NCBI GenBank assembly: GCA_937874275.1 | Contig: CALNAU010000062.1 | Location: 1 to 32,076, forward strand | Direction: 5' to 3' | Origin: an uncultured Clostridia bacterium | Lineage (GTDB): Bacteria; Bacillota; Clostridia; Christensenellales; Aristaeellaceae | Length of the DNA: 32,076 bases | Shown here: positions 1 through 7,435 of the stretch, piece by piece | How the letters are laid out: each line of letters opens with the position of its first letter | Numbering within the stretch: the first letter of the stretch is position 1 | The notes under the pieces: generated by a model | Database searches by the model: none | What the model was told of the DNA's origin: nothing | Seen by the model: the letters and a program-made list of their open reading frames with translations, nothing else | Program-made: the position numbers and the translations under genes

Positions 1-52
1 CCGATGGTACTTGGCGGGTAACCGCCCGGAAGAGTAGGTCGCCGCCGGTTCC
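1..52 (+). rRNA. rrf: 5S ribosomal RNA, 3' end (partial)
   Basis: The first ~50 bases match the conserved 3' half of bacterial 5S rRNA: the CCGATGGTACTTGG segment, a small GC hairpin, then the GAGTAGG-type motif (here AGAGTAGGTCG), ending in a GCCGGTTCC tail that would pair with the missing 5' end. A clean intrinsic terminator follows directly, as expected for the last gene of an rRNA operon. The 5' part, and presumably 16S and 23S, lie left of the window. The exact 3' base is uncertain by a few nucleotides. Confidence 0.9.
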
Positions 53-58
53 CAATCA

Positions 59-84
59 GGACACCCTTCATTGGGTGTCCTTTT
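59..84 (+). terminator. Intrinsic terminator of the rRNA operon
   Basis: An 8-bp perfect stem (GGACACCC at 59-66, GGGTGTCC at 73-80) with a 6-base loop is followed by TTTT. It sits just after the 5S 3' end. Confidence 0.88.
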
Positions 85-333
85 ATGTTGAGGATGTCAT
101 GCGGTCAATCGGCATGAAGTGGGTACACTATCATGGGGCCTGCCTGCCAGTGATACAAAGGAAATGCAGGAAATGGCCAGTGGATGCCGCGAAAGACTGT
201 AACAGCAGCTGACACAAAATGAGCGCGAAACGCGGTTGCTCCGCGCTTACACCAGATGAATCGCACATTATTTTGGTCGAGTTGCTTGTTGGATGCCCCG
301 AAAGGCGTTTTACAGATATTTTACAATGCGGCG
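85..333. other. Intergenic spacer between rRNA operon and rseC-like gene, no gene seen
   Basis: No reading frame here has a ribosome-binding site or a recognisable product. The composition is less GC-rich than the coding DNA around it. A 69-codon minus-strand frame at 131-340 looks like chance. I see no tRNA cloverleaf after the 5S gene. The only recognisable signal is the promoter at the right edge. Confidence 0.6.
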
Positions 334-362
334 TTGGCAAGTTGCCACTTCTATGCTATGAT
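334..362 (+). promoter_or_regulatory. Vegetative promoter with extended -10, upstream of the rseC-like gene
   Basis: TTGGCA (334-339) and TATGAT (357-362) are separated by exactly 17 bp, and TGC precedes the -10 (extended -10). Each hexamer is one mismatch from the sigma-A consensus. Transcription should begin near 369, leaving a short leader with a GAGAGGG ribosome-binding site before the ATG at 386. Confidence 0.8.
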
Positions 363-385
363 ATGCTAAGAATGAGAGGGATTAT

Positions 386-826
386 ATGATACGTACCGGG
401 ACTGTCGTAAAACAAGAGCATAGCGGCGTTTTGGTTAGTTTTGAGCGGCTTGCGGCCTGTCACGGTTGCAATGCCTGTGGCCGGGAAAAGCAGACGACCA
501 CCGTGTTTGTGCCTGGTAACGCGCGCCAGGGTGACCGGGTATCCGTACAGATGCCGGATGTGCAGGTGCTCAAGGCGTCGGCGCTGATGTATCTGATTCC
601 CCTGATTGGCCTGGTGGCCGGGCTGTTTATCGGCGGCGCGGCAACATCCGGTCGCGACCTGGGTATGGTGGTTGGCGGGTTGGTTGGCCTAATCATCAGC
701 GCGCTGTTGCTGAAGATGGCGGACAAGCGGCTGGGCAAGCGTAGCGCCTGGCAGCCGCGCATTGTGGCTGTTAACCCCGAACAGGAAATCGATGAGACTT
801 TCCTGTGCGATAAAGGGAACAGCTAA
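386..826 (+). CDS. RseC/MucC-like (SoxR-reducing system family) membrane protein
   Basis: A 146-residue protein. The N-terminal ~60 residues form a small soluble domain with a cysteine cluster (C25, C28, C31; pattern CxxCxxC). Two hydrophobic segments follow at about 66-84 and 91-109, then a basic and acidic tail. This is the layout of the RseC/MucC family, which in proteobacteria acts in the SoxR-reducing and sigma-E systems. In Clostridia RseC-like proteins often accompany Rnf-type electron transport, but no rnf genes are visible here. The cysteines suggest a metal or redox centre in the cytoplasm (inference). The ATG at 386 follows GAGAGGG at 374-380 and a good promoter at 334-362. It is first in a likely two-gene unit with the RNase J gene, 108 bp downstream. 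Family assignment is fairly secure; the partner is unknown. Confidence 0.8.
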   Translation: MIRTGTVVKQEHSGVLVSFERLAACHGCNACGREKQTTTVFVPGNARQGDRVSVQMPDVQVLKASALMYLIPLIGLVAGLFIGGAATSGRDLGMVVGGLVGLIISALLLKMADKRLGKRSAWQPRIVAVNPEQEIDETFLCDKGNS

Positions 827-923
827 CCCCAAGCATGCATGATGCGGCGCCGCGTGGCGGACGCCGATGAAGTGAGTATACATAGCACAGCGGCCTCATG
901 GGTTAGCTGGCAGAATATCTATG

Positions 924-937
924 AGGAGGTAATTGTG
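924..937 (+). promoter_or_regulatory. Ribosome-binding site that sets the GTG start of RNase J
   Basis: AGGAGG (924-929) lies 5 bases before GTG (935-937). The frame stays open upstream to an ATG at 839, but that start has no ribosome-binding site and would add 32 residues unlike any RNase J N-terminus. Confidence 0.85.
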
Positions 938-2599
938 GCAAATCAATCAAAATTGAAAATCATACCCTTGGGGGGCATTGATGAAATTGGCAAAAATATA
1001 ACAGCCTTCGAGTGCGATGGCGACATGATTGTGGTCGACTGTGGGTCCACCTTTCCCAAGGAGGACATGCTGGGCATCGACCTGGTGATACCCGACATTA
1101 GCTACCTGGTTGCCAACAAGGACAAGCTGCGGGGGTATGTGTTCACCCACGGTCATGAGGACCATATCGGGGCGACACCCTATGTGCTGGCCAAGGTGCC
1201 GGCGCCCATTTTCGGCACGCGCCTGACGCTGGCGCTGATTGAGAGCAAGCTGCGCGAGCACCGTGTAACCGGCATTGAGGCGGTGACGGTCGCCCCGCGG
1301 CAGACCATTCAGTTGGGGTGCTTTTCTATTCAGTTTATCCGGGTGAATCACTCCATCGCGGATGCCTGCGCGCTGGCCATCACCTCCCCCGCCGGCACGG
1401 TGGTGCACACGGGCGACTTCAAAATCGATTTTACGCCGCCCGACGGCGAGGTAACCGACCTGAGCGCGCTGGCCGCCGTGGGCGACCGGGGCGTGCTGGC
1501 GTTGCTTGCCGACAGCACCAATGTGGAGCGCGCGGGCTACACCATGAGCGAGCGCACCGTGGCGCAGACCTTTGCAGAGCAAATCAGCACCGCCACCGGG
1601 CGGGTCATCATCGCCATGTTCTCCAGCAACATCAACCGCGTACAGCAGGTGGTGACCTGCGCGCTGCAGTATGGCCGTAAGGTTTGCTTTGTTGGGCGCA
1701 GCATGGTGAATACCTCCACAGTGGCGATGGAGCTGGGGCTGCTGGAGATACCGCGCGAGCATATTCTGGAGATTGACGACCTGAACAACTACCGGGACGA
1801 CCAGATTCTGGTCATCACCACCGGCTCACAGGGCGAGCCCATGGCCGGGTTGACCCGCATGGCCTTCTCTGAGCACCGCAAGCTGCAAATCAAGGCCTCC
1901 GACAAGGTCATCATTTCATCCTCTGCCATCCCGGGCAATGAGATTTTTGTCTCCCGGGTTATCAACCAGCTGTATCGCTGCGGGGCGGAGGTCATCTACG
2001 ACGCCATGGCGGATGTGCACGTATCTGGCCACGCCTGCCAGGAAGAGCTCAAACTTATGCACACGCTGGTGCGCCCGCAGTATTTCATCCCTGTGCACGG
2101 CGAGTATCGCATGCTGTGGCAGCACGCGGAGCTGGCCGAGAGCATGGGCATGGCGCGGGAAAACATCATTTTGCCCGAGAACGGCCAGGTGATTGAGATG
2201 AGCCCGGATTCCCTGGCGCTGACCGGCATTGTGCCCACCGGCACCGTGCTGGTGGATGGCCTGGGCATCGGCGACGTGGGCAATGTGGTGCTGCGTGACC
2301 GCAAGCACCTGTCCCAGGACGGCCTCATCATCGTGGCCATGGCGTTTGACCGCACCAATGGCGTGCTGGTCTCCGGGCCGGATGTCATTTCCCGCGGGTT
2401 TGTATATGTGCGGGAGAATGAGGACATCATTGAGGGCATCCGCGATGTGGTGCGTACCATCATTCGCTCTTATGACCGCATTGAGGGCAGCGACTGGCCC
2501 AGCATCAAAAACCGCATCAAGGATGAGCTGCGCCGCTACATTTACGAGAAAATCAAGCGCAACCCCATGATACTGCCTGTCATTGTTGACCTGGGCTGA
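935..2599 (+). CDS. rnjA: Ribonuclease J
   Basis: A 554-residue metallo-beta-lactamase / beta-CASP ribonuclease with 5'-3' exonuclease and endonuclease activity. It acts in mRNA decay and rRNA maturation in the cytoplasm of Firmicutes. The zinc motif HGHEDH falls at residues 72-77, almost where it sits in B. subtilis RNase J1. DSTN, the SGHA-type motif (VSGHACQEE) and the PVHGEYRML motif follow in the expected order, then the C-terminal domain. Length matches the family (~555). I chose the GTG start at 935 because of its AGGAGG site. A strong terminator at 2614-2646 ends the unit shared with the RseC-like gene. RNase J proteins often occur as J1/J2 pairs; one copy alone cannot say which this is. 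Confidence 0.96.
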   Translation: MANQSKLKIIPLGGIDEIGKNITAFECDGDMIVVDCGSTFPKEDMLGIDLVIPDISYLVANKDKLRGYVFTHGHEDHIGATPYVLAKVPAPIFGTRLTLALIESKLREHRVTGIEAVTVAPRQTIQLGCFSIQFIRVNHSIADACALAITSPAGTVVHTGDFKIDFTPPDGEVTDLSALAAVGDRGVLALLADSTNVERAGYTMSERTVAQTFAEQISTATGRVIIAMFSSNINRVQQVVTCALQYGRKVCFVGRSMVNTSTVAMELGLLEIPREHILEIDDLNNYRDDQILVITTGSQGEPMAGLTRMAFSEHRKLQIKASDKVIISSSAIPGNEIFVSRVINQLYRCGAEVIYDAMADVHVSGHACQEELKLMHTLVRPQYFIPVHGEYRMLWQHAELAESMGMARENIILPENGQVIEMSPDSLALTGIVPTGTVLVDGLGIGDVGNVVLRDRKHLSQDGLIIVAMAFDRTNGVLVSGPDVISRGFVYVRENEDIIEGIRDVVRTIIRSYDRIEGSDWPSIKNRIKDELRRYIYEKIKRNPMILPVIVDLG

Positions 2600-2613
2600 G
2601 TATGTTATACTTT

Positions 2614-2646
2614 GGGGGCCGAGCAATCGGCCCCCGATTTTTGTTT
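2614..2646 (+). terminator. Intrinsic terminator after rnjA
   Basis: A 9-bp perfect GC-rich stem (2614-2622 with 2627-2635) closes a GCAA tetraloop and is followed by GATTTTTGTTTT. It begins 15 bp after the RNase J stop codon and also forms the leader of ylbF, so any ylbF expression from upstream would be read-through. Confidence 0.88.
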
Positions 2647-2666
2647 TGGAGCCATTAGGAGACTGT

Positions 2667-3014
2667 ATGAACTACGATGCCGCGCATTTGCTGGCCCGTC
2701 AGATTGAGGAAAGCGACGAGTGCCGCGAATACAGAAGATTAAAAGAAATCGTCGAGGAAAGCGATACGACACGCGCCCTGCTCAAGGAGTATAAGCGCCT
2801 GCAGATGATGCTGCAGATGTCTTCCCTGGGCAGCCAGGGCATGCCTTCCGACGAGATGAACCGCTTTTCCCAGATATCCTCGCTGCTGTACGCGGGCACG
2901 GATACCTCGCAGTACCTGCTGGCCGAGATGCGCCTGCAGCAGATGATGGCGGATATCTTCGGCATGCTGACCAAGGCCGCCGGGCTGAGCATGGAACTGC
3001 CCGGCATGCCATGA
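2667..3014 (+). CDS. YlbF/YmcA family regulator of RNA decay
   Basis: A 115-residue, almost entirely helical, charged protein typical of the YlbF/YmcA (Com_YlbF) family. In B. subtilis YlbF, YmcA and YaaT form a complex that modulates RNase Y and the Spo0A phosphorelay. Visible features are heptad-like helices in the first half, a methionine-rich middle, and a C-terminal helix near LLAEMRLQQMMADIF. The frame is open upstream to 2583, but the ATG at 2667 has an AGGAG site at 2657-2661, whereas the upstream part would read through the terminator hairpin. It is 10 bp from mltG, so the two are probably cotranscribed. Its position next to RNase J fits a role in RNA processing (inference). Confidence 0.8.
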   Translation: MNYDAAHLLARQIEESDECREYRRLKEIVEESDTTRALLKEYKRLQMMLQMSSLGSQGMPSDEMNRFSQISSLLYAGTDTSQYLLAEMRLQQMMADIFGMLTKAAGLSMELPGMP

Positions 3015-3024
3015 GGCGCCGCGC

Positions 3025-4215
3025 GTGAAAAGAAAAGCCCCCCCAAAGGACTATACCTACGATAGCCTGCACCACGAGCGGGAGTATGGCCTGTATTGGT
3101 ATTCCTGGATATGGCATATCCTGCGCCCGGTGCTCATCGGCCTCAGCGCTTTGCTGCTGCTGATGGGTCTGGTGTCCTTTGCGTGGGGTAAAATCAGCGC
3201 CACCTATGTGGACCCGGTGAATACGCAGAATCAGACGGATGTCACATTCACCGTCAAATCGGGCGAAAGCCTGACCCGGGTGGCCACCAACCTGCAGGCG
3301 CAGAACCTGATTCGCAACCGTTCTGTCTTTAAATATTATGCCGACTTTTTGGGCTTTGGGCAAAAGATACAGGCAGGGGAATACACCCTCAACCAGGCGA
3401 TGACCATCAGCGAGATTGCGGAGCAGCTGACGGCGGGCGACGGGCGCCCGGTGGTGCGCAACATCACCGTGATTCCCGGCTGGACGATTGAGGACATCGC
3501 CAACTATCTGGTGAAGGAAAAGGTGATTGCCGGCGCGACGGATTTCCTGGCCAGAAGCAAGACCGGGGCGGATTACAGCGCGTACTACTACGTGGCCGAC
3601 GTCATCAACTCGGGCACCGTGCCCCAGCGCAAGTATGCTTTGGAGGGCTATCTGGCGGCCAACACGTATGAGATTTACCTGACCGCCACCGAGGATGACA
3701 TCATCAAGAAGCTGCTCAGCCAGACCGAGGCGCTGTACAAGGAAGCGTATCACGATCGCTCGCAGGAGCTGGGCATGACGATGGATCAGGTGCTGGCCTT
3801 GGCCTCCATGATTGAGAAGGAGGCGAAGACCGCCGACTTCAAGCGCGTGTCCTCAGTCTTTCACAACCGGCTTAAGCAGAACATGACGCTGGGCAGCGAC
3901 GTGACCATCAAGTATGTGTTGGGCACCAAGCGCATGGTGCTGACCGGGCAGGACCTGGGCATCGAATCGCCCTTCAACACCTACAAGCACAAGGGGCTGC
4001 CGGTTGGGCCCATCTGCGCACCCTCGCCCGCGGCGGTGGAGGCGGCGCTGTATCCGGATGAACAGTTCCTGGCGGAGAGCTATCTGTACTTCTGCTCCAA
4101 GGACCCTGACACCGGGGAGCTGCATTTCTCAAAGACGCTGGCCGAGCATGAGCAGGCGGTCAAAATCTACCAGCCCTTCTGGGAAGCGTATGACCAAAAA
4201 ACGGGGGCACAATGA
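3025..4215 (+). CDS. mltG: Endolytic murein transglycosylase MltG (YceG-like)
   Basis: A 396-residue membrane-anchored lytic transglycosylase that cuts nascent peptidoglycan and limits glycan strand length. A cytoplasmic N-terminus (about 1-32) and one transmembrane helix (about 33-54) are followed by a LysM-like region near 70-130, then the YceG catalytic domain. The expected catalytic glutamate is E264, in SMIEKEA. The family signatures SDVTIKYVLG, FNTYKHKGLPVGPI and a C-terminal ELHFSKTLAEHE segment are all present. The start is GTG at 3025; the ATG at 3011 in another frame stops after five codons. The ribosome-binding site is weak, so translation may be coupled to ylbF 10 bp upstream. It overlaps the next gene by 4 bp (ATGA). 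Confidence 0.95.
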   Translation: MKRKAPPKDYTYDSLHHEREYGLYWYSWIWHILRPVLIGLSALLLLMGLVSFAWGKISATYVDPVNTQNQTDVTFTVKSGESLTRVATNLQAQNLIRNRSVFKYYADFLGFGQKIQAGEYTLNQAMTISEIAEQLTAGDGRPVVRNITVIPGWTIEDIANYLVKEKVIAGATDFLARSKTGADYSAYYYVADVINSGTVPQRKYALEGYLAANTYEIYLTATEDDIIKKLLSQTEALYKEAYHDRSQELGMTMDQVLALASMIEKEAKTADFKRVSSVFHNRLKQNMTLGSDVTIKYVLGTKRMVLTGQDLGIESPFNTYKHKGLPVGPICAPSPAAVEAALYPDEQFLAESYLYFCSKDPDTGELHFSKTLAEHEQAVKIYQPFWEAYDQKTGAQ

Positions 4216-5099
4216 GCGAGCATACACCAACACCGCGCTTTGGCCCTGCCGGCAATTCCGAGCGCTTTTACCAGGAAGGGAATAAGCGCACGGTGGAGAC
4301 CTTTGCCTGGCAGCGGGCGATGGGGCTGACGGCGTTTGAGTACCCCTTTGGCCGCGGCATCTCGCTGTCGGATGACACAGCGGTTGATATTGGCCAAGCG
4401 GCGCAGGAGGCGGGTGTAACCATCAGCGCGCACGCGCCCTATTACATTAACCTGGGCAGCAACCGGGCGGATGCCATTGACAAAAGCCTTGGCTATATCC
4501 TCAAGGCGGCGCACAAGCTGCACCTCATGGGTGGCGAGCGGCTGGTGGTGCATGTGGGCGCGCCGCAAAAGCGGCCGCGCGAGGACGCGATATCGGATGC
4601 CGCCGAGGGGCTGTTGAAGGCGCGCAGACTGCTGATGGAGGAAGGCTTGCAGGCAATCCGCCTGTGCCTGGAGACCATGGGCAAGCCCAGCGTGCTGGGC
4701 ACATTGGAAGAGATTATCACTTTTGTACGGCTGGACGACAGCTTTTTGCCGTGCGTTGACTTCGCCCACCTGCACGCGGCAGGCGGCGGCGCGCTGAGCA
4801 GCCCGGCCGATTTCGCCCGGGTGCTGGACGCTGTGGAGCAAGGGGTGGGCAGGGAGCGCGGGGTTATTATGCACGCGCACTTCTCGCATATTGAGTATGG
4901 ACGCAGCGGCGAAATCCGCCATCGCATCTTCGCGGATGAGGGCTTTGGCCCGGATTTTGCCCATTTGGCGCCGCTGCTGGTGCAGCGCGGCTACGCGCCT
5001 ACCATCATCTGCGAGAGCCGGGGTACCATGGCCGATGACGCAGCCGAGATGTTGGCCATGTACAATGCGGCGCGTCGCAAACACATGCCCGGCGCATGA
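4212..5099 (+). CDS. Endonuclease IV-like TIM-barrel protein (AP endonuclease family 2)
   Basis: A 295-residue TIM-barrel protein related to deoxyribonuclease IV (Nfo), which cleaves abasic sites in DNA using three zinc ions. Probable ligands are H74 (SAHAPYYINL), H114 (VVHVGAP), E154 (CLETMGKP), D183 and H186 (VDFAHLH), H221/H223 (MHAHFSHIE) and E268 (CESRG). The usual DxH pair of E. coli Nfo (D229/H231) is not obvious. Instead there is GEIRH around 233-237, as in a divergent subfamily found in archaea and clostridia. AP endonuclease activity is therefore likely but less certain than for classic Nfo. The gene starts inside the mltG stop (ATGA overlap), implying translational coupling. A functional link to mltG is not apparent. 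Confidence 0.82.
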   Translation: MSEHTPTPRFGPAGNSERFYQEGNKRTVETFAWQRAMGLTAFEYPFGRGISLSDDTAVDIGQAAQEAGVTISAHAPYYINLGSNRADAIDKSLGYILKAAHKLHLMGGERLVVHVGAPQKRPREDAISDAAEGLLKARRLLMEEGLQAIRLCLETMGKPSVLGTLEEIITFVRLDDSFLPCVDFAHLHAAGGGALSSPADFARVLDAVEQGVGRERGVIMHAHFSHIEYGRSGEIRHRIFADEGFGPDFAHLAPLLVQRGYAPTIICESRGTMADDAAEMLAMYNAARRKHMPGA

Positions 5100-5157
5100 A
5101 AACAATGACATGAGCCCGTGTTTTTGCAGGCGGGGAGTGTTCAAATGCCGTCGGATA

Positions 5158-5166
5158 TGCTAAAAT
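5158..5166 (+). promoter_or_regulatory. Candidate extended -10 promoter for the pepP-efp cluster
   Basis: TGC-TAAAAT (5158-5166) fits the extended -10 form seen repeatedly in this window. No convincing -35 exists at 17 bp (TGTTCA at 5138-5143 is weak). It lies 37 bp before the peptidase ATG. Confidence 0.5.
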
Positions 5167-5202
5167 AACCTGTAATCACAAGCGACTGAGCGAGGAGGGG
5201 CC

Positions 5203-6270
5203 ATGGATAGAGTATCGCGCCTGATAGCGGAAGCGGGGCTAAAGCCGACGGAGGCCATCCTGATTCACAAGCCATCCAACATTTTTTACCTCAGCGGCTT
5301 CACTGGGGAAGGGCTGCTGGTGGTTGCCGATGGCCTGCGCGCGATTGTGACGGACTTCCGCTACACCGAGCAGGCGCAAAAACAGGCGCCCGGCTGGCAG
5401 GCGCACAACATCAGCACCCAGGTGAACCATATCCGCCTGGCGGCTCAGCTGCTGTTGCAGCGCGATACCGGTGCGGTGCGCTTTGAGGATGACTACATCA
5501 CGGTCAAAAGCCACACCGCGATGGAAGCGGCCTTTGACGGCATCCCCCTCGCGCCGCTGACCCAGCTGCCCGAAAAGCTGCGCACCATCAAGGATGAGCA
5601 GGAATTGGCCCTGATTGAAAAGGCGTGCAGCATCTCCTGCCAGGCATTTGATTACATCCTGGGGTATATCAAGCCCGGGCTGACCGAGCAGCAGATTCGA
5701 CTGGCGCTGGATTACAAGATGATGGAGCTGGGTGCTGAGGCGACAGCGTTTGACACCATCGTGGCATCAGGCCCCAACGGCTCACTGCCTCACGCCATAC
5801 CGGGCGAGCGCCAGGTAAAGCGGGGCGACCTGATCACGATGGACTTTGGCGCTAAATATGGCCGTTACTGTGCCGATATGACGCGCACCGTAGCACTTGG
5901 CGAGCCGGGCGACAAGCTGCGCCACATCTATAATACCGTGCTGGAGGCGCAGATGCTCTGCCAGGATGCGCTTGCCCCCGGCAAGGATTGCCGTGCCATC
6001 GACCAGATGGCCAGGGATGTGATTGCCAGGGAAGGCTATGGCGAATACTTTGGCCACGGCCTGGGCCATGCGGTGGGCATCGACATTCATGAGGAGCCGC
6101 GGCTGAGCCAGACAGCCACCGCACAGCTGGCCCCCGGCATGGTGATGACGGTAGAGCCCGGTATCTATTTGCCCGGCCTGGGCGGCGTGCGCATTGAGAA
6201 CAGCTGTGTTATTACCGATACGGGCGCCCGGTCGCTGGTGAGCGCGCCCCGAGAGTTGATCATTCTGTAA
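5203..6270 (+). CDS. M24 family Xaa-Pro aminopeptidase
   Basis: A 355-residue cytoplasmic metallopeptidase that releases the N-terminal residue from X-Pro peptides. The creatinase-type N-terminal domain (about 1-125) is followed by the M24 'pita-bread' domain. Its five metal ligands are all visible: D214 and D225 (MDFGAKYGRYCADMTRT), H289 (HGLGHAVG), E318 (TVEPGIY) and E332 (GVRIENS). A strong GAGGAGGGG ribosome-binding site lies at 5192-5200, just before the ATG. Its position directly upstream of efp is the conserved Firmicute arrangement (yqhT-efp in B. subtilis). A link between proline peptide recycling and EF-P, which relieves polyproline stalling, is appealing but is inference. Confidence 0.93.
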   Translation: MDRVSRLIAEAGLKPTEAILIHKPSNIFYLSGFTGEGLLVVADGLRAIVTDFRYTEQAQKQAPGWQAHNISTQVNHIRLAAQLLLQRDTGAVRFEDDYITVKSHTAMEAAFDGIPLAPLTQLPEKLRTIKDEQELALIEKACSISCQAFDYILGYIKPGLTEQQIRLALDYKMMELGAEATAFDTIVASGPNGSLPHAIPGERQVKRGDLITMDFGAKYGRYCADMTRTVALGEPGDKLRHIYNTVLEAQMLCQDALAPGKDCRAIDQMARDVIAREGYGEYFGHGLGHAVGIDIHEEPRLSQTATAQLAPGMVMTVEPGIYLPGLGGVRIENSCVITDTGARSLVSAPRELIIL

Positions 6271-6307
6271 GGAAACGATGGTTTCCCAATAAAGAGCGGA
6301 GGGTTCT

Positions 6308-6865
6308 ATGATTGTAGCAGGAGATTTCAGGAAAGGCATTACCGTCGAATGGGAGGGCGGCGTGTGGACAATCGTCGATTTTCAGCACGTCAAGCCGGGC
6401 AAAGGTGCGGCCTTTGTGCGCACCAAGATTAAGAACGTGATGACCGGCGCCGTGATTGAGCGCAGCTTCAACCCCTCGGACAAGATGCCGCGCGCACACA
6501 TCGAATCCAAGGAGATGGAGTACCTGTACAACGACGGCACACTGTACTACTTCATGGACCCCGAGACCTATGAGCAGATGCCCCTCAACCACGACAAGGT
6601 GGAGGATGCCATCCAGTTCGTCAAGGAGAATACCAAGGTCAACATCCGCTATTTTAACGGCGAGGCCTTCTCGGTGGAAGCGCCCAACTTCGTGGAGCTG
6701 GAAATCACCGAGACCGAGCCCGGCTTCAAGGGCGACACCGCCTCCAACACCTACAAGCCCGCCAAGACCGAAACCGGCTTTGAGGTGATGGTGCCGCTGT
6801 TCATCAACATCGGCGACGTGATCAAGATTGACACCCGCACCGGGGAATACCTGTCCCGCGCCTGA
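6308..6865 (+). CDS. efp: Elongation factor P
   Basis: A 185-residue translation factor that binds between the P and E sites and rescues ribosomes stalled at consecutive prolines. The KOW-like domain I (about 1-63) and two OB domains (about 64-127 and 128-185) are full length. The modified lysine position is K32, in the loop PGKGAAF, as in B. subtilis, where it carries 5-aminopentanol. The conserved C-terminal signature (GDVIKIDTRTGEYLSR) is intact. A CGGAGGG site at 6297-6303 precedes the ATG. A 6-bp perfect hairpin (6271-6276 with 6281-6286) lies in the 37-bp gap after the peptidase stop, with no T run, so read-through is expected. Confidence 0.98.
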   Translation: MIVAGDFRKGITVEWEGGVWTIVDFQHVKPGKGAAFVRTKIKNVMTGAVIERSFNPSDKMPRAHIESKEMEYLYNDGTLYYFMDPETYEQMPLNHDKVEDAIQFVKENTKVNIRYFNGEAFSVEAPNFVELEITETEPGFKGDTASNTYKPAKTETGFEVMVPLFINIGDVIKIDTRTGEYLSRA

Positions 6866-6895
6866 CGGCCGGGCAACGCAACAAAGGAGAAAACC

Positions 6896-7360
6896 ATGGA
6901 TAAGCTGACGGATAAGGTTGCCTACCTCAAGGGGTTGGCGGAAGGCCTAAACCTCAACTCGGATACCCCCGAAAACAAGCTGCTGCTCAAGATGATGGAT
7001 GTTCTGGCGGACCTCAGCGGCCAGTTGGAAGAGCTGCGCGGCGACCACGATGACCTGGCCGAGTATGTGGACAACATCGACGAGGACCTTGAGGACATCG
7101 AGGCTTTGCTGTTTGACGAGGACGACGACGAGGATATGTGCGGCTGCGGCCATTGCCATGACGAGGATGATGGCATGGAGGGCGAGATGGAGTACGAGTG
7201 CCCCCACTGCGGCTACCAGACCAAGTTTGACCTGGCGGATTTTGACTTCGATGAGGATTACCTCTGTCCCCAGTGCCACAAGTCCTTCTTCCCCGAGAGC
7301 GAGGATGAGGATGACGACGACGATGTGGAAGAGGAAGAGAATCCGCAGGACAAGCGGTAA
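6896..7360 (+). CDS. CD1247 N-terminal domain protein with zinc ribbon, very acidic
   Basis: A 154-residue protein. The first ~70 residues (DKLTDKVAYLKGLAEGL, then a coiled-coil-like run) match the CD1247-type domain found in Clostridia next to efp. Residues 82-87 hold a C-x-C-x2-C cluster. CPHC (102-105) and CPQC (124-127) then form a zinc-ribbon-like pair. Acidic runs lie at 74-80 and 136-148, giving an extremely low isoelectric point. No function is known to me; an adaptor or transcription/translation-associated role is inference from the ribbon and the neighbour. A GGAG site precedes the ATG, 30 bp after the efp stop, so the gene is probably in the efp operon. Confidence 0.8.
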   Translation: MDKLTDKVAYLKGLAEGLNLNSDTPENKLLLKMMDVLADLSGQLEELRGDHDDLAEYVDNIDEDLEDIEALLFDEDDDEDMCGCGHCHDEDDGMEGEMEYECPHCGYQTKFDLADFDFDEDYLCPQCHKSFFPESEDEDDDDDVEEEENPQDKR

Positions 7361-7384
7361 TCCTTGCTCCGAACAACCGATTGC

Positions 7385-7416
7385 CGGGCTGTCAGGCGGG
7401 TTTCCGCGGCAGCCCG
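7385..7416 (+). other. Strong two-tier hairpin in the leader of ktrB
   Basis: CGGGCTG (7385-7391) pairs with CAGCCCG (7410-7416), and inside it GCGG (7396-7399) pairs with CCGC (7404-7407) around a GTTT loop. No T run follows, so it is a poor terminator. It lies 19 bp before the ktrB start and could protect the mRNA end or influence ktrB translation. The space is too short for a c-di-AMP (ydaO) riboswitch. Confidence 0.5.
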
Positions 7417-7435
7417 TTCTCAATGGAGGCATTGA

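Noticed and set aside
131..340. A 69-codon minus-strand frame between the 5S gene and the rseC-like gene.
   Set aside because: No ribosome-binding site, no recognisable domain, and the frame overlaps the promoter at 334-362.
839..934. An upstream extension of the RNase J frame starting at ATG 839.
   Set aside because: No ribosome-binding site; the GTG at 935 has AGGAGG and gives the family length and N-terminus.
947..1762. A 271-codon minus-strand frame antisense to RNase J.
   Set aside because: Shadow frame: no motifs, and composition explained by the GC-rich codons of rnjA.
7361..7435. A possible ydaO-type c-di-AMP riboswitch before ktrB.
   Set aside because: The whole gap is 75 bp, too short for that riboswitch, and none of its conserved loops is visible.
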